This document shows positions 44,382 to 56,742 of a stretch of DNA of 64,000 nt, one piece after another. The stretch covers positions 1,240,001-1,304,000 of the forward strand of contig NW_026570233.1 of the NCBI RefSeq assembly GCF_019649055.1. The letters are read 5' to 3'. This DNA comes from Paramacrobiotus metropolitanus (Eukaryota; Tardigrada; Eutardigrada; Parachela; Macrobiotidae). Below the pieces are notes generated by a model. The model had not been told where the DNA came from. It was given only the letters and a program-made list of their open reading frames with translations, and ran no database searches. Every line of letters starts with the position of its first letter. Position 1 is the first letter of the stretch. The translations under genes were made by a program, and so were the position numbers.

Positions 44382-46760
44382 ATGATCGAATTCGTTATTG
44401 GAGGTATAGTTCTGCTTCTGGGGCTGATTTATTTCCGATCAGAACGAGCTGTCGACACGATCGACGACGATCGACCGACGAGCTGTCGACACGATCGACG
44501 ACGATCGACCGACGAGCTGTCGACAATCGACCTCCAGGTACTTCTCCGAGCATCATCAAGCAGTTTGTTGCTTTAGTACAATACGTAAATACTTTATGCA
44601 ATTATAACAGGGACAAAATAAGACAGTTAATAGGTCTGCCGATTGTGGGCAATCTGCTACAACTGGGAAGAACGCCTCAGTGCAAGCGCTTCATGGAATG
44701 GCGGAAGACGTACGGTGACACGTTTCTGATTCACATGGGCAGCCGCTTCCCCATGGTGGTCATGCACGACTGCGACACCATCAAGAAAGTCCTGAATGAC
44801 GAGGTCACCACCGGGCGGGACCAGCGATTTTGTCTTTGTTAAAGATTTTGCAGAAAAAGGTCATATAAAAGACGGAGTGTCGAGTATAGTAGAAAGATAA
44901 TTTTTAACACAATGTATCTGAATTGCAGGCCTGATATTTACGCAAGGAGATTTGTGGAAAGAACAGCGTCGCTTCGCTATTTCCACGCTGCGCGACTTTG
45001 GCATGGGCAAGACCTGCTTGGAAGACAATATTATCGCCGAAGTCGAGGGCATGTGTGGTATGCTGAGGAAGCTAAATCGACAGCCCTTTGATCCTAAAAC
45101 ACTATTATCGCATTCCGTGTCCAATGTGATTTGTGCTCTTGGTAAGCGCATTAATTAGATTAAGTAAATGCAAATATTGTTAATTTGATCGTGGTCCCAG
45201 TTACCGTTGTGCAGGCATTACATTGCAGTGGCATTTATCTACAGTGCTCTGCATTTCTTTGTAACCGGTGCCATCACCTAATTGTCTGATTCTGAAACTT
45301 GACAAATTTTTTTAAAAAGATAAATATAGACGATAATTAAGCATCACCATCCATAAAGTACCGAGTGCATATAATGTATGTACGGTTTTCATAAATCTGT
45401 ACGGATACAGTCAGATTTCATTTCCACCGGGGATTTTACAGTTTTTGGAAAACGATTCGACCATTCCGATGCGAAATTCGACACAACTATCAACACTTTT
45501 TGCGGAGAACACACGTGTTATTGGTCCAGTTTTGGCAGTTGTGCAAGCGTTTCCCATTTTGCGATTTGTTCCCGGGCCATTTCGCCGTGCCGTGAAAGTC
45601 GCCCGGCGAAACTTTGGCGATCTGTACGCATTCTGTAAACAGTTAATTAATGAGCACCAAAGCAAATTCTCATCGGAGAGTGCGGATGATTACATTGATC
45701 CCTACCTAAAAGAGGCCCAAGAGCAAAAACGCAAAGGAATTGTTGACAGCACATTTTCCGGTAAGCGGCAAAAACAAATTTCAAAATTAATTTTACTACA
45801 GTACTCATACATGAAAAGAACTGCTACAGTATACACAAGCTTTATACAAGAAAGAAAATACAGTTTAATTTTGAAACACTGGTTAAATCGAAAATCATCC
45901 GCAAGCCACACCATTACAGAACAGCAGCTGATTATTTCCGTATTGAATTTATTCGCCGCCGGGACCGAAACGACATCAACGACCACCCTTTGGGCGTTGG
46001 TTTTTCTCCTGGAGAATCCCGACGTTATGCACAAGATGCAGAAGGAAATCGATGACAACGTACCGCGCGATCGCTCTATTCGGATGGAAGATAAAGGTCA
46101 TCGATCATATGCTCGTTACTATTACGTGCGGCGCACTCCAAGCAAAATTGGCAGTAGCCATGCGATCCGGACGGGTTTGTAACAATAATATAGATGCGAG
46201 AGCTTATAGGCTTGACATTTGTTAGGTCTGCTTCCCTACACTGAAGCCGCAATTCTGGAAATCCAGCGCTGCGCCAGTCTCGTGCCCCTTGGAGTTTCCA
46301 CCAAACTCTCGCGGATACAGTGATCGACGGATACAATGTTCCCAAAGGCACACTGCTGGCGGCCAATCTGTACAGTGTCCATCACGATCCACGCTATTGG
46401 GAGAATCCGACCTCCTTCGATCCTAGTCATTTTCTGGACGCTGACGGGAAAGTTGTGCATCCAGCAGCTGGGTTTGCTCCTTTTGAAGTCGGTACGTTAA
46501 GCAGCTGACACTGTGGCCTTAGTTTATATAAAGATGTGCAGTCAACTTCTTATGTGGATGTGCTTTTGTAAACCCTTTTAGGCAAAAGATCATGCCTGGG
46601 GGAGGCTTTGGCCAAGATGGAACTGCATCTCTTTATTGCCAACATTGTCAAGAATTTCAATCTAGAAAACGAACCTGGTAAGAAAGTTTCCCATGAAAAT
46701 TTTGTGTCCAGCTTTGTTCTCGGTCCATCGCCGTGTAAAATGGTTTTCGTTCCACGATGA
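44382..46760 (+). pseudogene. Cytochrome P450 (CYP2 clan), copy B, multiple frameshifts
   Basis: Exons: 44382-44537, 44634 to about 44858, 44929-45141, 45442-45760, 45920-46096, 46225-46491 and 46582-46760 (TGA). Exon 1 encodes the anchor (MIEFVIGGIVLLLGLIYF), but the proline hinge is replaced by two tandem copies of a roughly 34-bp unit around gagctgtcgacacgatcgac, which ruins PPGPP. Frameshifts occur near 44828 (CGATTTTG, one extra T), near 45488 (one base short) and near 46294 (GTTTCC, one T short). Helix C (WKEQRRFAISTLRDFGMGKT), AGTETT, LEIQR and the heme loop GKRSCLGEALAKMEL are all present. The last exon is intact. All three frameshifts are single bases in runs, so read-level evidence is needed before calling it dead. 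Confidence 0.85.
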
Positions 46761-47953
46761 TCGCGCCATCATTATATGTCGGGAGCGTTTTGTGCTGGTG
46801 GTCTATTACATTTTGCGAATGCCTCTAAAATAACAGCAGAAAATACATGGTCGACTTGGAACAATTTTTTGTTGCGATTTCATAAAGTGTATGCATGTCC
46901 GGTTTTCGTGCAAGCATATTCATCCGCTTGTGAATCTGCGCTGGCAGACGGAACTTTGTAACTTCTTCTCAAGATTAAAAAAAGCATGAGAATATTTTGC
47001 AAAGGTGGAAAATTGCACACAGATGTCTGTATATAAAACTTCATGTACTTACCTAAGCATTTCATGCACCTGATTGTGAATTGTATGAGCTAACTCAGCT
47101 AAGAGTCTTACTTACCTATTTTTGCTATCCGTCGTTGGAAAGCTTTCAGCTGAATTCATGTATGGACTGCATCAACTCTAGTAACGCTTGCGGTTCAAGT
47201 AGTTTTTCAACCAGGTACGATAACACCTAAAAATACATTTTTTGACAAGCGTGAATTTTCAAAGCAACAAGAGACAGATACATCAAGCAATAAGACAGCA
47301 GATACATCTTCATAATAAATGGGTTAGAAAAATACGTATTTAGTTCACAATATTAGCCAGTTGTTGTTCTGTTTTACGCGTCATGTTTCTTTGTATATTT
47401 TATTTGTGCATAAGAAAACTTTTGAAAACCTGCAGTTAGAAAGTTGCCATGTTACTGCGTTGTTTACGTGCTGTATATTGTACCCCGCTCACCAGCAGGT
47501 CGTGTACAGACTATAACATACTCGTACAGATACAGGTAGAACGTACACAACCGACAGCGTAATACGGATATTATGCTAAGTAATTGCCGAGATTTCCTTG
47601 AATCCTTATCTCTTATCGTCGTTCATTAAATTATTGCTCAGACTGCTTGAAAAGCTAGGATGAAAGTCCTTTCAGTGCCCTATGGAATCTTATACAAATT
47701 GACAGTACGATTTCATTCTGCCACGTAGGTGTTCGAGATCCAGGCACATGCACAATGTTGTAGTTTTGGTGTTTCATCATGCTGCCTCTGACATGATGAA
47801 GCACTTTAGCTTTTCTGGCCGGTCTGCGGTTAGTATTTAAACACACCTCCACAAGAAAGTTTGTAAAAGCACAACAAACAATCTATCTCTATACTATCTT
47901 GCGTATTAAATTATTTCGCTATACAAACTGCCGAAAGAAACTGCAGCGGAGAA
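46761..47953. other. Spacer between P450 copies B and C
   Basis: AT-rich, with no gene recognised. Short open frames at 46776-46961 and 47655-47852 (minus) lack motifs. Confidence 0.35.
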
Positions 47954-48062
47954 ATGATTGAATTCGTTATTGGTGCTGTGGTGCTCCTTTTGGCCATAGC
48001 GTATTTTCGCTCCAGCCGGCACAAAAACTTACCCCCGGGACCGCCAGGTACGCAAAGACTTA

Positions 48063-51000
48063 TGGCAAGCCCGAGTGGACTAAAGTAGAGTAAGCACTAA
48101 ACTTTCTCCGAAGTTTAACGAAGTGTGATAAAGGTTTAGTCTTTGTCCAAAATCGTTAAAGTTTGTATGACTTTCTTTAAAAATTGAAATTGCAGTGTAA
48201 ACTGGAAATAAATAGTTCAAACAAAGGTTTAATGCTTTCTTTCAAATTGCTAATCCAAGTCACGGATACAGATTAAAGAAATCTCATTAGCTAAACATTC
48301 CTTGCTAGAAATCTTTAAGAAAGTGTCTGGTTTTGGTGCGCGGATGTTGAAACATCACATTAAATTCTGAACGTCCTTAATCTGTTTATTGAACTTTGTT
48401 TTACACAATCTTTTAACTGTGAAGTTCCATATGATAAACGTTCATGCAAACTCAAGATGCTACATTTCTTTCAAAATTAGTCTCGTGGTTTAAAGTTTAA
48501 ACTTAAGGTTTAAACTTTGACTTAAGTTTAAACTTTGACAACCCAGAGCAGAAAACTTGGAGAATAGGAGGCCGGGACGGTAACAGAGCAGAAGGGTAGG
48601 AGGCCAGTATGGTAGAAGGCCAGGAGGTGACGAGGTTGGGAGGGTTGGAGACCGGGTGCAGGAAAGTTGCGACGGTTGCCAACAGCTGGCAGCAGTTGCC
48701 ATCCGCAGTGGGTTGATTAGATGAATATTGTAACTGCTTCCACGGGGCGGTTGGCGTGGTAACACTGTAATTACTAAAATCGCGGAAAAATAGAAGGACG
48801 AAACTGAACGCGGGAAGGTATTTTTATTCTTATAGGTAAAAAAGGAAATATGATAATATCACTGGTCATATCGTCTGAATCGTTGCTTCTGTCACGACGG
48901 ACAGCTGGGAAAACCAGTGGTTGGTGTCTGAACCAGTAGAAGTTATAAGGCGGCAAAATTCCAATAAATATGGAGCTGATTGCAGTTCGTAACAACTGAC
49001 CGGCATTCGCTGCAGATCTGGACTAATCTGATCTGGGAAAAGCCCAAAGAATTAAGGTTATTTCTGCAGTCAGCGGAACGGGAATGTTTTCTCAAAAACG
49101 AAATTAATGAAACAATTAGTATTACACAACAAACTGTGATAAACAGCAAACCTGCCAGTGAAATATTGCATGAGTAGTTAATGATAACTATAAAGTAATA
49201 GTCAACCAGAAATGTATTTGGCCAATTTGCCAAAAAAACTGCATATGTAGTTTTGGCTCTGTAGTTATCCTAAACAGCAATTAATCACTCGAGTCTATTA
49301 AATTTTGTCGAAATACGTTCGTATTGAAATACGTACTTGTCGTACTTTTTCCACAGCGCCAACTTAGAGCCGAAAAGCCTGCACTAAAGAGAGCTTGGCC
49401 TCGTTAATTAATTGGCTTAAAGAACATCTGGCTTTAAGGTTGTATGTCTAAGGTGGGTAACCTTTATCTTTTAAAATTAAACTTAAAATAGGTACAATTT
49501 CTAAATTAAACAAAAATTCTCCAGGAAAACCCACAATAATTATAATTAATTATAATGTGGCAAAAAACATGTAGTATATATTGGCACACTATACAACCTG
49601 TACCGTGTTCATCAAATCAGCAGTATTAGCAGCATCAAATTAGCTCCGCTGCCAGAGCTTCACGAGTATGTAAGGCCTCCTCTGGTTTAACCTGCACTTG
49701 GCCGTCAGGATAGCGACGTTTCCAGACAACGCCACGAGGAGGCGGCAGGAGGGAGAGGAAACCCTTGCTGTCCGACTCGTTCCCGTCCTCCGCGCTGATG
49801 GGTCATGTCAGGCATCATGAGACGAGAACGAGCGGATCGGCTGCGCAAGTTGGCTAACCGATCCTTCACGGACCCAGTAAAAAATTCATTCGCGCGGAGT
49901 GCGAAGCGGACAGTCGATTTTGCTGCAAAAATCGCTAGAAATTCAATCAAAAATAATAATTTCTTTAGTTACGTATTTACAAGATCGGCTAGTATTTTTA
50001 AGCAGTAATCCCTCTTTACCCTCAAGTTTCCAACAGGTACAAGCGGGCAGATTTCGAAGGGGCGAAACAGATAAATACTCGTAGAGTAAAACAGATTAGA
50101 TACTCGTAGAAATCAAAGTAAGGAGCTTTTTTAACTGTGCAAGTGTGCAAGATTAAAAACGTTCAAAACCGTAAAATAATTTAAAGGGTTCAAAATAGAA
50201 AAATAATCATTTCAATATTTTTGTTCAATTTCTTGCAAATCTCGCAGGAATATCGTGCGTCGGCTTCGCGCGATACCCATTTTTTCTCCTAATTCTGCTT
50301 TGATTTAGTATGGGATCCATACTGGAACTTTCGCTAGCCTGAAATAATTTGATCACAGTTGAAATAATTTGGAATTTTTAAAAAAAATTCCAGCAATTTC
50401 CGAAGATTGTCCTCTGGATTCGAGCGAAAGTGGCTTTTTGTCTTATTTTTTTTGCGGTTGGTTCCGGACTTTGGGTCATTAGGCATACTTTACGTGCACT
50501 GCTTTGACAACATTAAAATACTATTTTTGACAACATTAAAATACAACGAAAAAGAAAATAATAAAATACAACGTAATACATATCCTCCCACCTCGGCCTC
50601 TCACCTCGCTCTCACCCTCAGCCTCTCACCCTCGGCCTCCACCCTCCGGCCTCCCCACCTCCGGCCTCCCACCCTCGGCCTCCCACCCTCCTAGGCCTCC
50701 ACCTCGGCCCCACCTCCCGACCTCCGCCTCCCGACCTCCTACCCTCCTGGTTCCCACCCTCGGCCTCTCACCCTCCGACCTCCCACCCTCCCGGCCTCCC
50801 ACCCTCCCGGCCTCCCACCCTCCCGGCCTCCCACCCTCCCGGCCTCCCACCCTCCCGGCCTCCCACCCTCCCGGCCTCCCACCCTCCCGGCCTCCCACCC
50901 TCCCGGCCTCCCACCTCGGCCTCTCCCCTCCTCCCACTCGGCCTCTCCGACCCTCCAGTCCCCACGCCTGTTGGCGTCCCGACTGTAGCTTTAGGTTATC

Positions 51001-51439
51001 CGGTATACGGGGCTCCTTATAGTATCATCATCCTTATAGTATATGTGACAAGTCTGACAACTCCCCATAACTTTGCAAGCTTCACGATTTTTTGACAACT
51101 GTAGTTATAGTTGTGAGATCACTTGAAACTAAAGTTTCGACTGAAATTCATCGATACAGTTTGAAAAGTTTTTTGAAGCTTAGTTTTAGTTTAACACAGA
51201 GTGTACATAAAAGTTTCAACTGTGACCCGGGTTAGTTAAAACAAAAGACTAAACAATTTCCAGCAAACTTAGTGGGAAACGAAAGTTAAGTTTCAAAAAG
51301 AGATTAAAGAATCTTGCGCATTAAGGAAACTCTTTAATGAAATGACAAAATCGTTCATCAAGATCTCAAACTAAAGGCTATTGAAGAGTTCTCCTAAATC
51401 CTTAAAAAACAGTTTGCTTTTGACCACTCGGGCTTGCCA
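48063..51439. mobile_element. 3.4-kb TIR element in P450-C intron 1
   Basis: Left end TGGCAAGCCCGAGTGG and right end CCACTCGGGCTTGCCA are perfect inverted repeats, each flanked by TA (48061-48062 and 51440-51441). Removing it leaves an intron of about 325 bp. Subterminal DNA is rich in aaagtttaaac-like words on both sides. The interior contains G-rich/C-rich repeats at both sides (48560-48660 and 50580-50945) in opposite orientation. No transposase was recognised. On - at about 49790-49636 an open stretch reads EDGNESDSKGFLSLLPPPRG and then QVQVKPEEALHTREALAAEL, which may be a piece of a coding sequence of unknown family. Confidence 0.78.
50580..50945. repeat. 16-bp minisatellite (CCTCCCACCCTCCCGG)n
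   Basis: Near-perfect tandem copies of a 16-bp unit from about 50775 to 50915, with degenerate copies on both sides. The strand is strongly asymmetric (C on +, G on -). The Gly/Arg/Glu-rich frames on - are artefacts of the repeat. Confidence 0.95.
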
Positions 51440-54007
51440 TAAAGACTATGCAGCTACCTAAATTTAACTGTCCGTCAACTGTTATAATATTGCTATACTC
51501 TATGTCAATTTTACAGCAGCTGATGCAAATGGCTTCTGAAAATGACAATTTGCAGAAGCTATAATATCTGTACATGTTGAAGTAGGCATGTTGAAGTACA
51601 TGTTGAAGAAATAATTCTGACTAATAGGCATCATCCCACAATAATACCAATATTATTATTGTGCATTATATAACTGCGAGCATCTTGTGCAGTATTAAGC
51701 TGTTTACAACATGCATTTTTAATTATGTATTTATGAACTGCCTCACAACAGGTTTGCCTTTCGCCGGTCATATTCTGGAATTCACCAAAGACCCGCCATT
51801 TAAGAAGTTTATGGAATGGAGCAAAAAATACGGGGATACCATTATGGTGCACATGGGCAATCAGTATCCGATGGTGGTGATGCACGGCTACGACACAATG
51901 AAGAAGGCCTTCAACGAGGAAGTTAATGCCGCGCGAGATCAGCGCTTCCTCTTCAACGACTTCTTCCAAGGGCATGGTAAATTTATGTCAATTTGATCTA
52001 CTTTGAAACGGAAACTTGAAATAATTGTAATATGATTTTTCCGCCAATCAACCCTTTATTAAACTAAGTGACCATTAATTTACTATGGATTACGGACGTG
52101 TACGCAAACGTGTTACGTAGTTGTAATGAGAATTACAGACTTAATGTATCAACTAACCATACCAACTTTTACAAACTCAACCGTTAGTGCTTTCCAGGTT
52201 TAATTATTAGCCAAAGGGGTTTGTGGAAGGAACGTCGGCGTTTTGCCATCTCCACTTTACGCGATTTTGGCATGGGCAAAACCTGGCTGGAAGATAACAT
52301 TATCGCCGAAGTAGAAGATATGTGCGCGGTGCTGCGAAAGCAGAATAAACAACCGTTTGACCCCAAAACATTGCTGTCTCACTCCGTGTCCAATGTCATA
52401 TGCGCTCTCGGTAGGTTTTGCAAATTTCTTGGAATAAACTTATGGAAGTACGACCTTTTCTGACCTCTACTGCCTCAATGCAAAATCGGTTTATCTTGAT
52501 TTACTGTGTCGCTGGTAAAGAACACGTGTTTGTCTGCAGTTTTTGGCAAACGATTTGCGCATACGGATGCCAAGTTCACCAAACTGGCTTCGCTGTTTCC
52601 TGAGAATGTCCGAATAACTGGACCCACAACGCAGGTAATACAGACGTTCCCATTCCTGCAGTACATTCCTGCATGGAGTTGCATGGAACTCCATCAAACA
52701 CGCTTGGAAAAACATATATGAGTTGTATGGATTCGCTAAACACTTGATTGATGAACACCAGAACAAGTTCTCCTCGGAAGAAGTCGATGACTACATCGAT
52801 GCATTCATTAAGGAAGGGAAAAAGCAGCAAGAAAAAGGAGCTGTGAATAGCACATTCACCGGTAGGCGATAAATTATATATAGATAGAGCAATAATGCAG
52901 TAACTAACGATAAGTACTGGATTTTCGTGTACAATATGTGTGAACAGTTACTGCATGTGAATTAATATTACTTCATGCAGTAGAATATTTTGCTGGTCAT
53001 ATCTATACAAGTAGGTACAGATACAAGTAGGTATATCTATACAAGTAGGTATATTTTCGTAGAAGCTGACATGCAAATGTTGCTTTGCTTTACAATAGTG
53101 CGGCTTTGAGCTTGAGCTAAAACCATGTACAGGTGTGTACTCTGTACATGTTGAACTCACCATCAGCCAGTTGTAGTACTTGTATGCGCTGTCACTGTAA
53201 CTTTTCAGGTGATTTTTGCGTTTTATAAATTTCTGTTTGACATAAGGAAATTTATTGATACTGCACTTTTAATTCTCCGCTTACGTAATCAGTATTCAGT
53301 GCATGTGACTCTCACCATGATAAACGAGTTGAAAGTTAAACCATCTTCGATCGCTACAATCTGTCGGGCAAAGTACTGTAGAACAAACTTTCGTAATATC
53401 TTTGACAAGATTGTGGTTTGCCTCCTTCAAGCAGGCTCCTTGCAAGACGCTTGTATTTACGGCTTTTATATATACTACAAGGGTGCATTTGATTGGGAAT
53501 TGAACATCACAATACCCATGTTTTCTTTATAATAAAGAAGTCAAACACTCGTAGATAAGCAGCTAGTGACCTCGGTGCTGAATCTTTTCGCTGCCGGAAC
53601 GGAAACAACATCCACAACCACCCTATGGAGTTTAGTTTTTCTAATCGAAAACCCGGATGTGATGTGTAAAATGCAGAAGGAGATTGATGACAACATCCCA
53701 CGCGACCGGCCTGTACGAATGGATGGTAAAGGTCAGCACCGATCTAGTCTACCATAAACTACGATTATGGCATATCATATTTAACAAACAGTAATTACAG
53801 GGCTTCTTCCGTACACCGAGGCGGCAATTCTGGAGGTGCAGCGCTGCGCCAGCTTGGTTCCCATTTGTGTTCTCCATCAGACGTTAGCCGACACGGTAAT
53901 TGATGGATATACTGTGCCAAAGGGAACTCTGTTGGCGCCCAACTTGTACAGCATTCACCACGATCCGCGTTACTGGAAAAATCCTGACAAGTTTGACCCC
54001 ACTCACT

Positions 54008-54284
54008 GAGGCTTGGCGAGTATTGGCCCAAATGCTATTTTATTTCACCACTGGCTCGTTATGGCCCAAAAGGCATCAGGAAGTCTTTAGATGGTCAAAA
54101 AGTGTCATTAAGTCATTAATGACATTATTAATACTGGATGTACTCCTATCTAGCGGTGGGCCATGACGGGTGCCTAGTTGTATGTCATATTGTCATTAAT
54201 GACAACTATAGTATTTCTGGATATACAGACTGTACTGGCGATCACCATTGGTGAAGTACAGAGGCGAGGCTTGGCGAGTATTGG
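54008..54284. mobile_element. 277-bp insertion in P450-C exon 6
   Basis: The interrupted exon resumes at CCCACTCGCTTCCAGGATGC (54285); the same CCCACTCACT lies just before the insert (53998-54007), a likely 10-bp target duplication. The insert starts and ends with the same direct sequence, gaggcttggcgagtattggc, rather than inverted ends. Inside, tcattaatgaca occurs in both orientations. It is non-coding, and the element type is unknown. Confidence 0.7.
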
Positions 54285-54710
54285 CCCACTCGCTTCCAGG
54301 ATGCCAGCGGAAAGGTCACCCATCCCACCGGATTTGCGCCGTTTCAAGTTGGTACGCTCAATATGATGCCGGTCACTTTATCAGCATACGCGCACACAAA
54401 AATAATAACAGAGCATGCTATTCAAAGCTACGAGGTCGACACATCGAGCCTTCAACATACGCACATGGTTCTTTATGCACGGCACACAAAGGTTAATTTG
54501 CACAATTTTGGCTGAATTACAATTTTTGCAGGCAAAAGGTCATGCTTAGGAGAAGCCTTGGCTAAGATGGAACTGTACCTCTTCATATCCAACATCGTGA
54601 AAAACTTCAATTTGGAAAATGCACCTGGGAACAAGGTGTCTCATGAGGATTATGTTGCCAGTATTGTTCTTGCTCCGGCCCCGTACAAAATTGTATTTGT
54701 ACCACGATAG

Positions 54711-56068
54711 ACGAGAAGCGCCAGATGGTGGCGCATTTACAGAGGGTGATTTCGCAATATGCTTCCACTTTATTCATAAATTTATTATAATTTCCGCCGC
54801 ATAGACTTTATTTAAATATTTGCTCTATCCGAAAGCCCTTCTTCTCGGCCATCAACTCCACACGACAACGCCAGGAACAAAGTATTTTACGGCTCAGGGT
54901 AATTTAAGTTCTAGACAAAGATCGGCGAGCGACTGTTAACAAACCGCGAATCGACGTTGCATACTTGTGATACAAAATTCTTTTAAAAATCTCGTTCGTT
55001 CCAAAATCCATGAATGCAAAGTCCGGTGAGTTGCTCGGCCACATGCCCTTCGGAATATACAGACCCCACCCTCAGTAAGTATTCGATAAGGTTTTTCGTA
55101 ACGAGGTATTGTTTAGAAATTGGTACCCTGTGTTGATAATAAATCAGTTTTGCTTTTCTGACCGTTTGTTTTGTACTGATATTATGAACACGGTACTACC
55201 GTGTTCAAATTTTGCAGTTTTATCTTCGGCGCCATGGTTTTTTCTTAGTTTTTACTTTTTAACTATAATATTGCAATGTGTTACAATACAATCTTTTTGC
55301 TCCCGGCAAATTTGCCTGCTCACCCTTTATTTTGCAACAACACATTATGTATCTGTAGATTACGCACTCTTGTGATGCTAAAAACTCCTACTTGTTGGTA
55401 TTAAATTACTTCACCATTCTCACTGTTAAAATACCGCGATGGTGTACTGTATTTTAAATTTCATTAAGTAGCGGTGTGCTGCTGGTTTCTTAAAGGCCAG
55501 CTCACGTCATGAGTAACAGAGGTAAGAGTATAAAAGTGAAAAGGCAAGTTTTACACGGCTTAACTTTTACTTATTAATATCTATATACATAATATAGGTA
55601 CTACCGGTACATGTACTATAACTTATAAGTGTACGGACATTGCAATATTATTAAGTGGGAGTGCCATCAGAATTTACTAAAGAATGAAGACGAAACCAAC
55701 TGAAAAAGCCCGAACCAACTGAAATATTTAAACCGTGCAATGCGGACTCCAAACGCTTTCGTGTTTTTGGCGATTTGTCGACCATTAAGGACAATATTAC
55801 TAATACCGAAAAATCCAGTGGAAGTGGACAGTGCACATTGAGCAAGCTAAACCTTTTAATTTTGATAAAGCTTACTGCTTTGGCTTGTATTAAATTTGTA
55901 TTTACAGACTGACTGGTGATCCATAAAATTAATTTTTATACAATCATAGCACTTCCTTTACTTCTGTACTGCTATGATGCATCATGACATGATGCATCGT
56001 ATGGGATGATTGTATGGGAACATGATGCATTGTATGGGAATACTGTTTTAATCATATTTTATCATGTA
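54711..56068. other. Spacer after the P450 array
   Basis: AT-rich, with no gene recognised. Near 55970-56040 there are repeats of catgatgcatcgtatggga and similar words next to the broken end of the BTB pseudogene. Confidence 0.35.
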
Positions 56069-56742
56069 TTGACTGATAGAGCGGAACTCCTCCGATTGCA
56101 GAATCCGGTAACTCTTGGCATCTACCATTTCCAGGCACTTCTCCACTATTCCACCGGCATGCCCATGAAATGCCTGCAAGGAAATACTTAATAACAACCA
56201 CTCCACGACCTGGTTTTCTTGTCATAATAATGATATGGATGTCCCACCTCTTCGAAAGTGGCCAGAAAGTTCTCTAGATTAAGTTGACTAACAATCAAGT
56301 CAGTGCAGAATTTAACCAGCGGACGGTAAATCGTACTTGTCTCCGCAACTCACAGTCGCAAAGACATTGTCTGTCGTGAGTTTTGGAGCTGTATCAACAT
56401 ACATGAAACTGCAAAGTGCAAGTTTAAACGGATATGAGTACTGTAGCGGAGGAAGATAGATGAAACAGCTTTTGTCTTTCCAGTCCCATACCTAAGCAGA
56501 TTGGCAAACACTTCAGGATGGATATCAAAGATGTCGAGGGCCGTTTGACAGTGCTCAGGGAGGCTCCCGTAAAACATCGTACGGAATACGGAATTGCGAG
56601 CAGCGAGCACGAACCTGCAAGAATCCATACACCGTCATTCCACAAGTAATAAGAATAAAATCTGCTTCGTGAGGCGAAGATAGTCGTACTTGAGCAGCGA
56701 AGTTCTTGATATGGCCGAACTGGCGTCCTACTGTGAAATGCA
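56069..56742 (-). pseudogene. BTB-BACK pseudogene, 5' part only
   Basis: Minus-strand exons: 56742-56690 (HFTVGRQFGHIKNFAAQ), 56614-56492 (FVLAARNSVFRTMFYGSLPE to EVFANLLR), 56408-56248 (FMYVDTAPKLTTDNVFATVS, CGDKYDLP) and 56173-56069 (CLEMVDAKSYRILQSEEFRS). They correspond to the BTB domain and the first part of BACK in the gene at 31-1726, including the portion that gene has outside the window. Damage: the first two exons do not join in frame, and the third has an extra base near 56323 (161 nt against 160 in the parent). Homology stops at ISQ (56069), after which AT-rich DNA runs to a stop. The truncation point is nearly the point where the other pseudogene (6974-8245) begins. Confidence 0.82.

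Larger units (their letters stand above)
47954..54710 (+). pseudogene. Cytochrome P450 (CYP2 clan), copy C, interrupted
   Basis: Exons: 47954-48047 (MIEFVIGAVVLLLAIAYF, LPPGPPG hinge intact), 51752-51976, 52198-52410, 52540-52861, 53555-53731, 53801-54351 and 54532-54710 (TAG). Motifs: WKERRRF, FGMGKTWLEDN, AGTETTSTTT, LEVQR and heme loop FAPFQVG|GKRSCLGEALAKM-like. It is more diverged than copies A and B are from each other. Two lesions: a 10-bp tandem duplication (gcatggagtt, gcatggaact) near 52668-52687 shifts the frame, and a 277-bp insertion (54008-54284) brings a TGA at 54007-54009 inside exon 6, after KFDPTH. Intron 1 is enlarged by a 3.4-kb element (48063-51439). Apart from these, exons and phases are normal, so inactivation seems recent. 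Confidence 0.87.

Noticed and set aside
50626-50965. Gly/Arg/Glu-rich open frames on the minus strand
   Set aside because: The 16-bp minisatellite has no stops in these frames; there is no start context or splice site.
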